Positions 12,957 to 26,352 of a stretch of DNA of 64,000 bases are shown one piece after another. Position 1 is the stretch's first letter; the number at the start of each line of letters is the position of its first letter. The notes under the pieces were generated by a model that made no database searches, had not been told where the DNA came from, and saw only the letters and a list, made by a program, of their open reading frames with translations. The position numbers and the translations under genes were made by a program. Source of the DNA: Edaphochlamys debaryana (Eukaryota > Chlorophyta > Chlorophyceae > Chlamydomonadales); the NCBI GenBank assembly GCA_016858145.1, contig JAEHOE010000005.1:1-64000 (forward strand). Direction: 5' to 3'.

Positions 12957-14253
12957 CTGCAGCCGTGTGTAGTCTGTGCCGGGCGGAAGGGTCTGCCACG
13001 CAAGATGGCCACCGTCCGAGGAGCCAGGCCCTCCATAGCAGGCGTGCAGCTGCCCACCAGCGTCGGGGCTGGGTCCGGGCAATGAAGCATCGGCGGTCCA
13101 CGCGTCCCGCCCCCGGGACCCTGCATAAACCTCATGAACATGCTGTGCTTCTGGGTTGCAATACTGTTCCGAAAAGGGCTGCTGGTGCCTTCTTTGCCCA
13201 AGAGGCCCAAGCGACACAGATTCGGGCGCTCCTCGTTCCGCGACAACCTGCGGCCTGAACGTCCATCCTATGGTTCCGGCTGATGGTAACTCCATACGCT
13301 ATCCAATGCAACACATGAAGCGGAGGTCAGGAGCCTGCGAATGCCGACCTCATTTTGACCCGGCTACTTTAGGGCAAGGAGTGTGCTTTGTGGTTCAGCA
13401 GTATTGACGATGTGCGTGTATGCATTCGCACAGAATTTGCGCAATGGGTGAAGCACGCAAACAGCAGCTGTCCATCAGCTGTCGACTGCCGCGAAAGCTC
13501 GTTGCCCTTGCGCAATTGACCGCGCGTGCGTTTTGCGCAACAAAGGCGCCCGTGTGACGCAGGCTTCGGGCACTTGCGGCTCGTGTCATACACGGACTCG
13601 TTGCTGGTTCCCCTTGCCCGCCCTCGCCCCCACCCCCACCCTCCTCTCCTCCCCTCACTCTCCCCCCGCACCCTCCCGGTCGACGTTGCTTAGTGATAGC
13701 GTCTGCGACACTCCCATGCAGGCCGTGGCGTTCGCGAGAGACGGCGGGAGGAGCGATCAAGGTGAGTAGCGCCTGCACCTCCTGGGTCGCACCGGTCCGC
13801 GAGAGGCTGGGAGAGGCCGCCGCTGCCAGCGGACCGACCTGTGCCCCCAGCACGCCGTGCCCAGCAAGATGCGCCTCACCGTTGGCGGCTCCCAACCCCG
13901 CCAGCAAGTGCCTCTCCGAGGTCCAGACCAGATGTTGACAGACTCCCCGCGTGCCGTGCGTGCCGTACTCGCGCCACGGGGGCAAGTGATCTTCGTCTTC
14001 AGCCGCAGAGGTACCTCCCCGGTAAAAGGAGACACTACAAGACGCAACAGCGCGACACGAACACGCCGTGTATGGTTTGAGCCAACTCGAACAGCTGCCA
14101 TGAACGGTCCCTGCACCTTGTGAGAGCAAGTGCTATAGCCTCATAGGAATCCACACTATGCTGGCGGCCAGCTCTCAAGCCCGGTGGCGGCATGTGGCCG
14201 CGAAAGTCTTGCAGCTGCGAATACACGCCAGCTTGTAGGCCGATACTCTCGAA
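12957..14253. other. Unassigned region upstream of the coiled-coil gene and permease copy 1
   Basis: This lies between two divergently oriented genes. It should contain the missing 5' exon(s) of the minus-strand coiled-coil gene; the minus frame remains open from 12956 up to about 13295. It should also contain the promoter of the plus-strand permease. Further minus-strand open frame exists around 13395-14129, but no splice-consistent connection was found. No recognised family is present. Confidence 0.4.
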
Positions 14254-17200
14254 ATGAGCGCTCAGGCGCTCAAGCCAGGATCATGGCGCAGCCGGCCACC
14301 GAAGAGAAGACGCGCGGCGACAGACGAGCTGAAGCTCTTCGGCATGGGCTATAAGCAACACCTCCATCGTTCCTTGACGTGTTTCAATAATGCGGGCGTG
14401 GCTATCAGCATCCTCAGCCCGCTGACGGCAATAACGGGTGAGCTGCCGGCTTCCAGTTCTTCCCGTGTCAGTGGCCGGTTCTCGCGGTTCCCCCTCGTCG
14501 CCCCTCCCCATCCTGCCCAAGAGATACCGCATGGCTTCTTGCAAACCTGTAGCCCCGCCCTCTTGGACACTGTGTCTTATGGCTGAAACCTCTGACCACA
14601 CTCCTGGGCTCAGCCCCTCCCAATCTCCCAACCCGCACATTGCCTTCACCCCCGACCCGCCCCTCTTAGCTCCGCGCATCTCTCCCCCGCCCCGTCTCCC
14701 TCGGGACACGCCCCACCCATCTATCGCCGCTCATGTACGCCGCCTTTCAGGAACCTACGGCTCATGGGGGTTGATGTACGGCGGGCCCGTGGTCATGATG
14801 TGGGGCATGCCGGCGGTCACGTGCCTGTCACTCATGGTGGGCCTTGTGATTGATGTGGTCATCGCGGGGTCCGCGCGGCATTGCGGGTTGCAAGTCACAC
14901 AGTACAAGGGCTTGAGCCCGACGTCAGCCTTATGACAGTATGTACGCCAAGGCACAGTCCCTTGACCCACCTGGACAGGCTTCCTTCCGTTTCTTGCTTC
15001 CCAAGAGCCTCTCTGCCCTGCTCTCTCTACACCCTCCACCTCGCCGCCCTCCATGTCAATCCCCCTCCCCAGGTTGCCGCCTCCCTTGCGGAGATGGCCT
15101 CGGCCTACCCCACCAGCGGGGCGGTCTACTACTGGAGCTGGGCGCTGGCGCCCCGGCGCTGCAAGGCGCTGGCCTGCTGGTGGGGCCGAGGGGGGGGGGG
15201 GGCACTGGGGCGCGTGGGGGCCCTGAGGCACACTCGAGGTGGCGGAGTGGGTACAGGGTGCTGGACAAGAGGGTCTCAAGGGAGGCGGACAGGCTCGCAA
15301 TACAGGCTACACCGTTCCTCTCTCACTGCCATCTCGTCTTCGCGTGCACCGCTCTCCCGCAGGATCAGCGGCTGGGTCCTGGTGCTGGGCCAGGCCTCCT
15401 TCACGGCCGCCAATGCCAAGATCCTGGTGGATCTGATCACGTGCTTCGCGCGCATGGGCGGAGGCAAGCCTGGGGGCGGGGATCATGGGCATGGGTTGGT
15501 TGCATCATGCTTAGAACCGGCTGTCTGCTGGAGACAAGATGAGTAAAGGCATAGCATTGCGGGCACGTACGCACAGCTTCGATGAGGCTGACGTCACGCT
15601 ACTTCCCCTTCTGCAAGGCTACGAGATCTCCGCCGGCGGCCAGCTGGGTATCTACCTGGGGGCCCTGGTGCTGGCGGCAGCCGCCAGCAGCACGCCCGTC
15701 GGTGAGGGAGGGGCTGGATTGATCCTGTGGTGAACGCGGGAAGGCATGCTTCTGATGGTCCGGTGCGATGACGGCAAGCGATGTGGGTCTCGGGGCACAG
15801 TAGGGCAGGGCGGGGAAGGGCTACGGGAGGGCTATGGGAGCGCCCACACGGCCCAGGTGGGCTTGCTAGTGCATTGGGCTGAGAGTCCATTTCACTGGGC
15901 ACTGTTTGCCCCTTAACCCCCCTCCCCCCCTTCCCCCTCAGACGTGATGGCCTACTTCACGTCCCTGGCCACTCTTTGGAATGTGCTGGCGCTGGGGGCC
16001 CTGTGCGTGGCGCTGCTGGCCATCGCCCGCACGCACCAGGTGGGGAGGCGAGGGGGGCGGTGCAGAGCGGAGGGGCAGGGGCCGGGCGTGGCGGTTCAGC
16101 TAGACCTAGCCCTACCTAGACCCGAACCTCGCCCCGCCCGTGCGCTCCCTCCCCAGTCGGCTCGTGAGGTGTTCTTTGGCTGGAACGCGGGCACGGAGGA
16201 GTTCACCGGAATCACCAGGTGGGGTCGGGGCGGCCGAGGCTTCCAACAGGCCGCGGTCAGGGGTGGGGAGGCAGAGGAGCCCTTGTGGCACATTAGCTCC
16301 GGATGCCGACCGGACCTCAAGGCCCGGCCCATCACATCTCCCATCCTCGATGCACGTAGAGTCGTCGACCTTCAGGTTGCACCAACTGCACGCACCCTCC
16401 TCCCACCCTTCGCCCTTCAACACCCTCCGCAACGTGTTTGACTGCTCAATTACTTTTCCCTGCCTTGCAGCGTGTCATACAATGCGGTGTTGGGTCTCAT
16501 GATGAGTAAATACGTGGTGCGTGGGGACGTCGCCAGCCGGGCGCTGTAGTGTGGCGGTGCGGCAAGTTCCAGGCCTGCTACGCCCGTGCGCTTGTACCAT
16601 GCTCACTGCCTGCCTCTTTTCCGCCCCTTCCCCCTCGCACTCAATAGTCCGCCCTTCCCCCCTCGCGCTTCACAGTTCCTTGGCTTCGACGCCTGCGCCC
16701 ACATAAGCGAGGAGACGCACCACGCCGACCTCAACGCGCCGCGCGGCATGATGGCATCGGCGCTGTTTGCGGGCACAGGCGCCTACCTGTACGTGGGCAC
16801 GCTCTGCGCGCTCACCACAAGCTGGAGGGTGGGTGGTGGGGCTTGGGCGCTGGGTCTGCATCGGGTGGGCGCCGGGGGTCTCTGCGTTGTAATGCAGGTT
16901 CGGTGCAGGGGTGTCGGACCCACGCCATGGAGCTAGCTACTCAGTGATGGCCTCACCTCCAGAGTAATCACCTCCTGAAGGTTCCTCGTCACCTCAGTCC
17001 TTTTGTATTGCTACACCTTCACCCCGTCAGGCCCTGGTGGACCCCGCCCAAGCGGTGGAGTCAGGCGGGGAGCAGCCCGTTGCGCAGCTCTTCTGGAACG
17101 TGCACAAGTGAGGCCGTGGGCTACCCTTCAGGCCGGGGACCGTAGCCTCGACACTACGCACACAAAAACGCCGCGTTTCAGATGCCACGGGCGAGGAGGA

Positions 17201-19429
17201 CAGAGACGCATGCCCGGGTCTTGCTCTTTCCGCTTTCTTGGGGCTCCCCACTTAAAATCAGCACACGCATGCCCGAAACGAGTTTCCTGACGTCTCTGTT
17301 CACCCTCTGTACGACAGGGAGGCGTACGGCAACGGCCGCGGCGGCCTTGCACTCCTTTCCATTCCCCTCGTCGCATCCGCCCTGTGCGTGTACCAGTGCC
17401 TTTCGGCAAACGCCCGCATGCTGTTCGCCTTCTCTAGGTAGGCTCGTGAGCCTCGCTTTCTGCGGCTGTGCAGCATTGGATGATCTCCTGAGCTGCTCTG
17501 CCTGGGCCCCACAACGGGCCCTCGAAGCTTGCGCTGAAAGCCTTTGCCGTGTACGGTGCCGCGACACGCCCCCTCCAGGGACGGCGCCGTGCCCTTCCAC
17601 AAGTACGTGGCCCACGTGGAGCGGCGGACGCAGGTGGTGCCACAGAAAAAGGCAGCAGAGGCTAACACACTGCTGCTCGAGGAGCCCCGTGTGCAGGGGC
17701 CGTGTTAGGCGCGCAGGCACGGGTGGGCAGGTGGCATACCCTTCGCGATGTGGAATGTCGCCTATCGGTATGACCCCACCCCACCTGCCCCGTCCCTCAG
17801 GCCCCCCTAGCGGGCGTGTGGCTGATGGCGGCGCTGGCGGCGCTCATTGGCACTCCCATGTTCTTCGTCTCGGTGAGTGCGGTGCTCGCGAGTCACAGGC
17901 GGGTGCCGCCTAGCTGGCAGGAAGTATGGCGGGGCGCACAGCGCAAACAGACTTGGGCTACAGCACAGCGAGCACCCAGTACCACCAGCACATGTGTTGT
18001 TCCCTCTCAATTAGGCGAAGGGTTCAGGCCTCAGGCCATCGGGATACATAGCTGCGCGTGTGTGCCGGCTTGGCACGGGTAGGGACCCCGCACGGCGCAA
18101 GGGCCAATGGTTCACGGGACCGCCCAGCACGCCTTCTGGGGCCATCGGATATGGGGCCATGACCGATATCGCCAAGCCGCGCCCTCTCCTGACCCCACGA
18201 CCTGACCCCCCACCACTGACTCCGCCCCGCAGGCGTACGTCAACACTGTGGAGACCATGAGCGTGGTCAACACCTACCTCGCGTACGGCATCCCTATCCT
18301 ATGCAAGGTACGGCAGTAGCGCGCCGTCTGGCAGCGCATGCGATCATGGCGTGCCCTGATCCCCCTGTGAGGTCCTCACAGTACGGTTTTGCCATGGATG
18401 CCAGTCGTGCTGGTACCGGCCAGAGGCCATGGGTGCTACCTCAGGCCCTTCAGAGGCTGGCTGGCTGCTGCTCCCTCCGCACCACATATCCACCCATCAC
18501 CCGGCCGCCCCCCGGCCGCCGCCCGCAGCTGTGCTCCAGCCACGGGGCCTTCATCCCGGGGCCCTTCTCTCTGGGCCGCTCCCTGTCCCGCGTCTTCAAC
18601 GTGGTCGCCCTGGCGTGGATCGGAGTCGTGGCGGTGGTGTTCTCGCTGCCCGTGCACCGCCCCGTGACGCCGGGGAACATGAACTGGAACGCGGCGGGTG
18701 GGTCGCTCGGGGATGCATGCGGGCGCGGGGAGCGGCCGGTAGCCCTACGTTGCTCGCTCGTACGCTGTTAGGGACAGGGATCGGTGGCCACGCGGGCGTG
18801 CCTCGTCTTGACGCTCGCACGCCTGCCCCCTCCCCAGGCACCCTGGTCGTGGTCCTGGGCTCCCTAGCCGCCTACTACTGCCCCGTGGTGGGCGGCTGCC
18901 ACTGGTTCACCGGGCCCCGCCCCAACCTGGGGCAGTTCGACGAGGACCAGCCCAGGGCGCCTGCGGGTGAGCAATGAGACACAAGCCAGAGGCTAGGGCC
19001 GCACCGTCGGGTTGCGGCGAACTCGCCATCACGTGTGTGGAGTTAATGTCATCCCCTCTTGCCCTGCCCCCATCCACCCGTCCCAACCGCGCAGCTGCAG
19101 ACGAGCAGCTCGCTGCGCAACAGCGGAAGCGCGCGGAGCGGCAGCCCCTGCTCCGGCACCTGCTCGCCCGCGCGGACAGCGGAGCGCGGGCGGCGGTGGC
19201 GGCGGTGGCTGCAGCGGCAGCAGCAGCCTCAGGTCAGGACCGGACACAGCCCGAGGGGCAAGGGCCCAAGACATCGTCCATGGCGGCTCCGGCGGCTGAG
19301 GGCGCCCTGGCACGAATCGACTCGTCCCGCCTGGGCTCGCCTGCGGGGGGCTCCTTCACGGGGCCACCGCCGCCGCCGTCCTTGTTCCAACTGCACCCGC
19401 CGTCGTCGGGGCCGGGGCGGGGGCGGTAA
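14254..19429 (+). CDS. Amino acid permease (APC superfamily, ACT-type), copy 1
   Basis: This is a membrane amino-acid transporter of the APC superfamily, most like the eukaryotic amino-acid/choline (GABA permease/BAT1-like) group. Exons: 14254-14437, 14751-14845, 15073-15179, 15363-15463, 15618-15701, 15942-16039, 16157-16218, 16471-16516, 16676-16828, 17031-17107, 17318-17437, 17579-17633, 17801-17872, 18233-18307, 18529-18697, 18838-18966, 19095-19429. They sum to 1,962 nt, or 653 residues. Diagnostic segments are the N-terminal GYKQ-L-RSL stretch, YGGPVVMMWG, SAYPTSGAVYYW, and LGFDACAHISEETHHAD, followed by many hydrophobic helices. The C-terminal ~110 residues are hydrophilic and Ala/Gly-rich, longer than is typical. 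Intron 4 has GC-AG borders. The start at 14254 is the first in-frame ATG; it lies just outside the region shared with copy 2, so the true N-terminus is uncertain. The substrate cannot be predicted. Confidence 0.9.
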
Positions 19430-19545
19430 GCTCCGCCGGGCACTCCCACCTTACTTCAACGCCCATGCCGACAGCAGCAGCCGATCGATACGGAGCTGGC
19501 GGCGGGAGCGGAGCAGCTGCTCTACTGCTATGTGACATGCAGGGG
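14280..19545 (+). repeat. Duplicated block, left copy (permease gene)
   Basis: About 5.3 kb is nearly identical to 21290-26470. Similarity starts at tcatggcgcagccggcca inside the first coding exon and ends shortly after the stop codon, near gtgacatgcagg. Exons and most introns match at high identity, often with identical intron lengths. Introns 7, 8, 10 and 11 differ strongly in sequence and length. Confidence 0.95.
15464..15617 (+). other. GC-AG intron 4 of permease copy 1
   Basis: The exon ends GGCGGAG and the intron starts gcaagc. The 3' border is ctgcaag. The join restores the reading MGGGYEIS in phase 1. No GT donor in the vicinity keeps the frame, and the same intron is present in copy 2. 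Confidence 0.75.
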
Positions 19546-21194
19546 GCTGGCAGGAGAACGGCGGCGGGGATGTGCGAGGCTGGAACATGCTAGCACTGGT
19601 GGGCCAAGCTGATTACGAAACAGCTCCGCTGCTGCACAGCGGTGCCGGTTGCTACTAAGCCGTGAAACGAAGTGGGGATGTGGAGCAAGTAATAAGGACG
19701 GAGGGGATGTCGAGGAGGAAGTTTGCCAGCTTAGGTGGGCGCGCTGACGACTTGGCGTTAAGCTTGGCCTTTCTGGGTTGCTTGACTTTGCACACCTGCC
19801 AACTTATTGTCAACCCCACTGTGCCCTGTTTGTCGATGGCGCTACCTGTGTGCATGGACTGCAGTGGTGCATTGCAACGAGCTGATCACCTTGGGTTGCT
19901 CCCATCTAGTTGGAGGGGCGTGTCGTTCACACAGCAGCCCGGGGGCTCCGCTAGCCAGTAGTATGCATGTGGTATTTACAAAGTTGGGGCTTGCTGGTGC
20001 CGAACTCCGGAGACATGTTCCTGAGTGAACACCTATTGATATTGATGACGCATGTTTGTCCCAAAGGGGGGGCGGTGTTGGCCGCTGCACAGTCAGGATC
20101 GATGTCGAGGCTGAAAGTGCACGCTGCCAAGCACACTGCCTCTTTGCGAGGCCAATCATTGCAACGAATGAGTGGTGTTTGTGTGCAAGTGGAAGGTGTG
20201 CACGATTGCCTTTGCCAACGCAACAGGAAAGGAAGGCGCGGGCTTTGCTGCACGAGGCCTCCGCTGACGGCGCGTTCATGGGACCGAATTTTGTGTGTGC
20301 CCCAGGCCGTGGGACAAATACTTGTGTGTCCTAGACGAATTGGCGAGTTCTCATGACGGGCGATCCGCTGTCGCGACGGGCGGTGTTGCAGGATGAGGTA
20401 GACATTCCTGTAGCCGCAGCTGCGGGTGGGTCCGGCCGGCTATGCCCAGGCCGAGGTGTTTAGACGCCTGACGAGCGCATCACCTCGTGTAGTGAGGGGT
20501 TTAAGCGTATAAATGGCCGGGTGCGAGCCTGCATGCCGTGGTGCGGCGGGCTGGTGGTGGAGAGGGTTAGAGGGCTCCACGCAGCCACATTCGAACATGG
20601 GGCCCCCGACCACGGGGCTCAGCCCTCTCCTGCCTTCGGGCATGCAGCCACGGGCGATGACGGGCGATCTCTGGACTACTGTCCCTAGTACCTGGGCTGC
20701 GGTCCTCGGACGTCGGAGCCTTCGGGCATCCATCAGTGAGGGGCGGATCGCCCGGGATTGGGACGTGAGACCCGCTGGTGGTCTGCTGCGTCAGGAGGCC
20801 GCTTGCCTGCGGGCCCCTGCTGCATGGCCACCTTTCGCCCCTGCATCCACGCCCCGCCTGGCCGCCCCGCCGCGAAAGTCAAATGTTCCTGCCCCCGTCC
20901 CAAGCCCACGCGTGCCGCGGGCGGCGCCTCGACCCGGCTTTCTCCGTATGGCCCCGTGGCTGAGTCACGCGGTGCCGTACAATCACGTGGACTGAGCCCG
21001 TGCGAGAGTTTTCAGATCCATTATCGACTTAAAGCACCAGACACACGCAGTAGTTGTTCTGGCAGCTTTGGCGGGGCCGATTGTTGACTGCGCTTTCTGC
21101 AAACACTTGCTAGCTGCTAAACTTGACCGCGCGGCAGCAACCTGGCTTCCACACCATAGCAAAAGCGCTACAGTCTTGAGTTTGGTAGCATGGA
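19546..21194. other. Spacer between the two permease copies, no recognised gene
   Basis: This sequence is not part of the duplicated block. It has no recognisable coding family on either strand. A TATA-like element (TATAAAT) lies at 20508-20514, about 690 bp upstream of the copy-2 start codon; whether it is used is unknown. Confidence 0.4.
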
Positions 21195-24100
21195 ATGAGC
21201 GGTGGGAAGGCGGCGTCGCTGCCGCATGACGCTGCAGGGCCGGCGCCAAACGCGCAACGGAGCGCTGCGACGCACGAAGCGCGGCCCGGGTCATGGCGCA
21301 GCCGGCCAAAGCGGCGACGCGCGGCGACAGACGAGCTGAAGCTCTTCGGCATGGGCTATAAGCAACACCTCCATCGTTCCTTGACGTGTTTCAATAACGC
21401 GGGCGTGGCTATCAGCATCCTCAGTCCGCTGACGGCAATAACGGGTGGGTTGCCGGCTTCCACTTCTTCCCGTGTCAGTGGCCGGCCTGCGTTTCTCGCG
21501 GTTCCCCCTCGTCGCCCCTCCCCATCCTGCCTCAGAGATACCGCATGGCTTCTTGCAAGCCTGTAGCCCCGCCCTCTTGGACACTGTGTCTTACGGCTGA
21601 AAGCTCTGACCACACTCCTGGGCTCAGCCCCTCCCAATCTCCCCACCCGCACCATGCCTTCACCCCCGTCCCGCCCCTCTTAGCTCCGCGCATCTCCCCC
21701 GCTCCGTCCCCCTCGGGACACGCCCCACCCATCTATCGCCGCTCATGTACGCCGCCTTGCAGGAACCTACGGCTCATGGGGGTTGATGTACGGCGGGCCC
21801 GTGGTCATGATGTGGGGCATGCCGACGGTCACGTGCCTGTCACTCATGGTGGGCCTTGTGATTGATGTGGTCATCGCGGGGTCCGCGCGGCATTGCGGGT
21901 TGCAAGTCACACAGTACAAGGGCTTGAGCCCGACGTCAGCCTTATGACAGTATGTACGCCAAGGCACAGTCCCTTGACCCACCTGGACAGGCTTCCTTCC
22001 GTTTCTTGCTTCCCAAGAGCCTCTCTGCCCTGCTCTCTCTACACCCTCCACCTCGCCGCCCTCCATGTCAATTCCCCTCCCCAGGTTGCCGCCTCCCTTG
22101 CGGAGATGGCCTCGGCCTACCCCACCAGCGGGGCGGTCTACTACTGGAGCTGGGCGCTGGCGCCCCGGCGCTGCAAGGCGCTGGCCTGCTGGTGGGGCCG
22201 AGGGGGGGGGGGCACTGGGGCGCGTGGGGGCCCACTCGAGGTGGCGGAGTGGGTACAGGGTGCTGGACAAGAGGGTCTCAAGGGAGGCGGACAGGCTCGC
22301 AATACAGGCTACACCGTTCCCCTCTCACTGCCATCTCGTCTTCGCGCGCACCGCCCTCCCGCAGGATCAGCGGCTGGGTCCTGGTGCTGGGCCAGGCCTC
22401 CTTCACGGCTGCCAATGCCAAGATCCTGGTGGATCTGATCACGTGCTTCGCGCGCATGGGCGGAGGCAAGCCTGGGGGCGGGGATCATGGGCATGGGTTG
22501 GTTGCATCATGCTTAAAACCGGCTGTCTGCTGGAGACAAGATGAGTGAAGGCATAGCTTTGCGGGCACGTACGCACAGCTTCGATGAGGCTGACGTCACG
22601 CTACTTCCCCTTCTGCAAGGCTACGAGATCTCCGCCGGCGGCCAGCTGGGTATCTACCTGGGGGCCCTGGTGCTGGCGGCAGCCGCCAGCAGCACGCCCG
22701 TCGGTGAGGGAGGGGCTGGATTGATCCTGTGGTGAACGCGGGAAGGCATGCTTCTGATGGTCCGGTGCGATGACGGCAAGCGATGTGGGTCTCGGGGCAC
22801 AGTAGGGCAGGGCGGGGAAGGGCTACGGGAGGGCTATGGGGAGCGCCCACACGGCCCAGGTGGGCTAGCCAGCGTTGACCTGAGAGTCCATTTCACTGGG
22901 CACTGTTTGCCCCTTAACCCCCCTCCCCCCCTTCCCCCTCAGACGTGATGGCCTACTTCACGTCCCTGGCCACTCTTTGGAATGTGCTGGCGCTGGGGGC
23001 CCTGTGCGTGGCGCTGCTGGCCATCGCCCGCACGCACCAGGTGGGGAGGCGAGGGGGGCGGAGGGGGCGGTGCAGAGAAGCGGGGCCGGGCGGTTCAGCT
23101 AGACCTAGCCCTACCTAGACCCGAACCTCGCCCCGCCCGTGCGCTCCCTCCCCAGTCGGCTCGTGAGGTGTTCTTTGGCTGGAACGCGGGCACGGAGGAG
23201 TTCACCGGAATCACCAGGTGGGGTCGGGGCGGCCGAGGCTTCCAACAGGCGGTCAGGCGGTCAGGGGTTCCTTCACGTTTTACTTCTCTTCCTTGCTCCG
23301 CAGTGCGTCATATAATGCGGTGTTGGGTCTAATGATGAGCAAATACGCGGTAGGTCACGCAGGTGCACGGATGAACAGCGGGTCTTGGGGCGGGAGAGAG
23401 CGAGGCGGGTGAGCGTGAGGGAAGGTGCCGGCGCCCAGGTCTCATGCGCACGCACCGTTCCCACTTCCCTACCTCTCAGTGTGGCGGTGCGGCAAGTTCC
23501 AGGCCTGCTACGCCCGTGCGCTTGTACCATGCTCACTGCCTGCCTCTTTTCCGCCCCTTCCCCCTCGCGCTCAGTAGTCCGCCCTTCCCCCCTTCCGCTT
23601 CACAGTTCCTTGGCTTCGACGCCTGCGCCCACATAAGCGAGGAGACGCACCACGCCGACCTCAACGCGCCGCGCGGCATGATGGCATCGGCGCTGTTTGC
23701 GGGCACAGGCGCCTACCTGTACGTGGGCACGCTCTGCGCGCTCACCACAAGCTGGAGGGTGGGTGGTGGGGCTTGGGCGCTGGGTCTGCATCGGGTGGGC
23801 GCTGGGGGTCTCTGCGTTGTAATGCAGGTTCGGTGCAGGGGTGTCGGACCCACGCCATGGAGCTAGCTACTCAGTGATGACCTAACCTCCACAGTAATCA
23901 CCTCCTGAAGGTTCCTCGTCACCTCAGTCCTTTTGTATTGCTACACCTTCGCCCCGTCAGGCCCTGGTGGACCCCGCCCAAGCGGTGGAGTCAGGCGGGG
24001 AGCAGCCCGTTGCGCAGCTCTTCTGGAACGTGCACAAGTGAGGCCGGAGACCTGCGGGGCCGCGGGCTACCCCTCAGGCCGGGGACCATAGCCTCTACCC

Positions 24101-26352
24101 TCTAAACACGACAGACACAGCGTATCAAGTGCCACGGTCAAGGAGGACAGAGACGCATGCCCCCGAAGCCTGTCTGACGTCTTCGCTGACCCTCTGTGCG
24201 ACAGGGAGACGTACGGCAACGGCCGCGGCGGCCTTGCACTCCTCTCCATTCCGCTCGTCGCATCCGCCCTGTGCACCTACCAGTGCCTTTCGGCAAACGC
24301 GCGCATGTTGTTCGCCTTCTCCAGGTGAGCTCGCCCTTCACGTGTACGCCTTGGGTTATCCACTACCGCTGCTCTGCCTGCCTCCCACGACGCGGCCTTG
24401 AAGCTTGCGGCTAAGCCTTGCTCGAAGCTTGCGCTGAAAGCCTTTGTTGCGTCGTCCTGCTCCGCGTGTGCGGTGCCGCAACATGGCCCCTCCCAGGGAC
24501 GGCGCCATCCCCTTCCACAAGTACGTGGCCCACGTGGAGCGGCGGACGCAGGTGGTGCCACAGAAAAAGGCAGCAGAGGCTAACACTCTGCTGCTCAAGG
24601 AGCCCCGTGTGCAGGGGCCGTGTCAGCCGCGCAGGGGATTCGCCCAAGGGCATGAGTGGACAAGTGGCATGCCTTCTCTATGAAAGGTTGTCGATTACCC
24701 CACCCCACCCCCCGCCCCTCAGGCCCCCTTGGCTGGTGTGTGGGTGATGGCGGCGCTGGCGGCGCTCATTGGCACTCCCATGTTCTTCGTCTCGGTGAGT
24801 GCGGTGCTCGCGAGTCACAGGCTGGTGCCGCCTAGCTGGCAGGAAGTATTGCGGAGCGCACAGCGCAAACAGACTTGGGCTACAGCACAACCGAGCACCC
24901 AGTACCACCCAGCACATGTGTTGTTCCCTCTCAATTAGGCGAAGGGTTCAGGCCTCAGGCCATCGGGATACATAGCTGCGCGTGTGTGCCGGCTTGGCAC
25001 GGGTAGGGACCCCGCACGGCGCAAGGGCCAATGGTTCACGGGACCGCCCAGCACGCCTTCTGGGGCCATCGGATATGGGGCCATGAGTGCGACCTGCAAG
25101 CCGCGCCCTCTTCTGACCCCACGCCCTGACCCCCCACCACTCACTCCGCCCCACAGGCGTACGTCAACACTGTGGAGACCATGAGCGTGGTCAACACCTA
25201 CCTCGCGTACGGCATCCCCATCCTATGCAAGGTACGGCAGTAGCGTGCAGTCTCGCAGCGCATGCGATCATGGCGTGCCCTGATCCCCCTGTGAGGTCCT
25301 CACAGTACGGTTTTGCCATGGATGCCAGTCGTGCTGGTCCCGGCCAGTGGCCATGGGTGCTACCTCAGGCCCTTCAGAGGCTGGCTGGCTGCTGCTCCTT
25401 CCGCACCACATATCCACCCATCACCCGGCCGCCCCCCGGCCGCCGCCCGCAGCTGTGCTCCAGCCACGGGGCCTTCATCCCGGGGCCCTTCTCTCTGGGC
25501 CGCTCCCTGTCCCGCGTCTTCAACGTGGTCGCCCTGGCGTGGATCGGAGTCGTGGCGGTGGTGTTCTCGCTGCCCGTGCACCGCCCCGTGACGCCGGGGA
25601 ACATGAACTGGAACGCGGCGGGTGGGTCGCTCGGGGATGCATGCGGGTGCGGGGAGCGGCCGGTAGCCCTGCGTTGCTCGCTCGCACGCTGTTAGGGACA
25701 GGGATCGGTGGCCACGCGGGCGTGCCTCGGCTTGACGCCAGCACGCCTGCCCCCTCCCCAGGCACCCTGGTCGTGGTCCTGGGCTCCCTAGCCGCCTACT
25801 ACTGCCCCGTGGTGGGCGGCTGCCACTGGTTCACCGGGCCCCGCCCCAACCTGGGGCAGTTCGACGAGGACCAGCCCAGGGCGCCGGCGGGTGAGCAATG
25901 AGACACAAGCCAGAGGCTAGGGCCGCACCGTCGAGTTGTGGCGGCCTCGCCATCACGTGTGTGGAGTTAATGTCATCCCCTCTTGCCCTGCCCCCATCCC
26001 TCGTCCCAACCGCGCAGCTGCAGACGATCAGCTCGCCGCGCAACAGCGGAAGCGCGCGGAGCGGCAGCCCCTGCCCCGGCACCTGCTCGCCCGCGCGGAC
26101 AGCGGAGCGCGGGCGGCGGTGGCGGCAGTGGCCGCAGCGGCAGCAGCAGCCTCAGGTCAGGACCGGACACAGCCCGAGGGGCAAGGGCCCAAGATACCGC
26201 CCATGGCGGCTCCGGCGGCTGAGGGCGCCCTGGCACGAATCGACTCGTCCCGCCTGGGCTCGCCTGCGGGGGGCTCCGTCACGGGGCCACCGCCGCCGCC
26301 GTCCTTGTTCCAACTGCACCCGCCGTCGTCGGGGCCGGGGCGGGGGCCGTAA
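21195..26352 (+). CDS. Amino acid permease (APC superfamily, ACT-type), copy 2
   Basis: This is a paralogue of the gene at 14254 with the same 17-exon structure and identical phases. Exons: 21195-21444, 21763-21857, 22085-22191, 22365-22465, 22620-22703, 22943-23040, 23156-23217, 23304-23349, 23606-23758, 23961-24037, 24205-24324, 24497-24551, 24723-24794, 25157-25231, 25453-25621, 25762-25890, 26018-26352. The sum is 2,028 nt, or 675 residues. The extra length is a different N-terminus (start MSGGKAASLPHD), because the duplication break falls inside exon 1. About a dozen substitutions separate the proteins, including A-to-T in exon 2, V-to-A twice in exon 8, A-to-T and V-to-T in exon 11, V-to-I in exon 12, L-to-V in exon 13 and several in the C-terminal tail. 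No frameshift or stop is seen, so both copies look functional. Confidence 0.9.

Noticed and set aside
14283..14440. atggcgcag as the start codon of the permease (MAQPA...)
   Set aside because: It is out of frame with the conserved transporter sequence in both copies, although it sits exactly at the start of the duplicated block.
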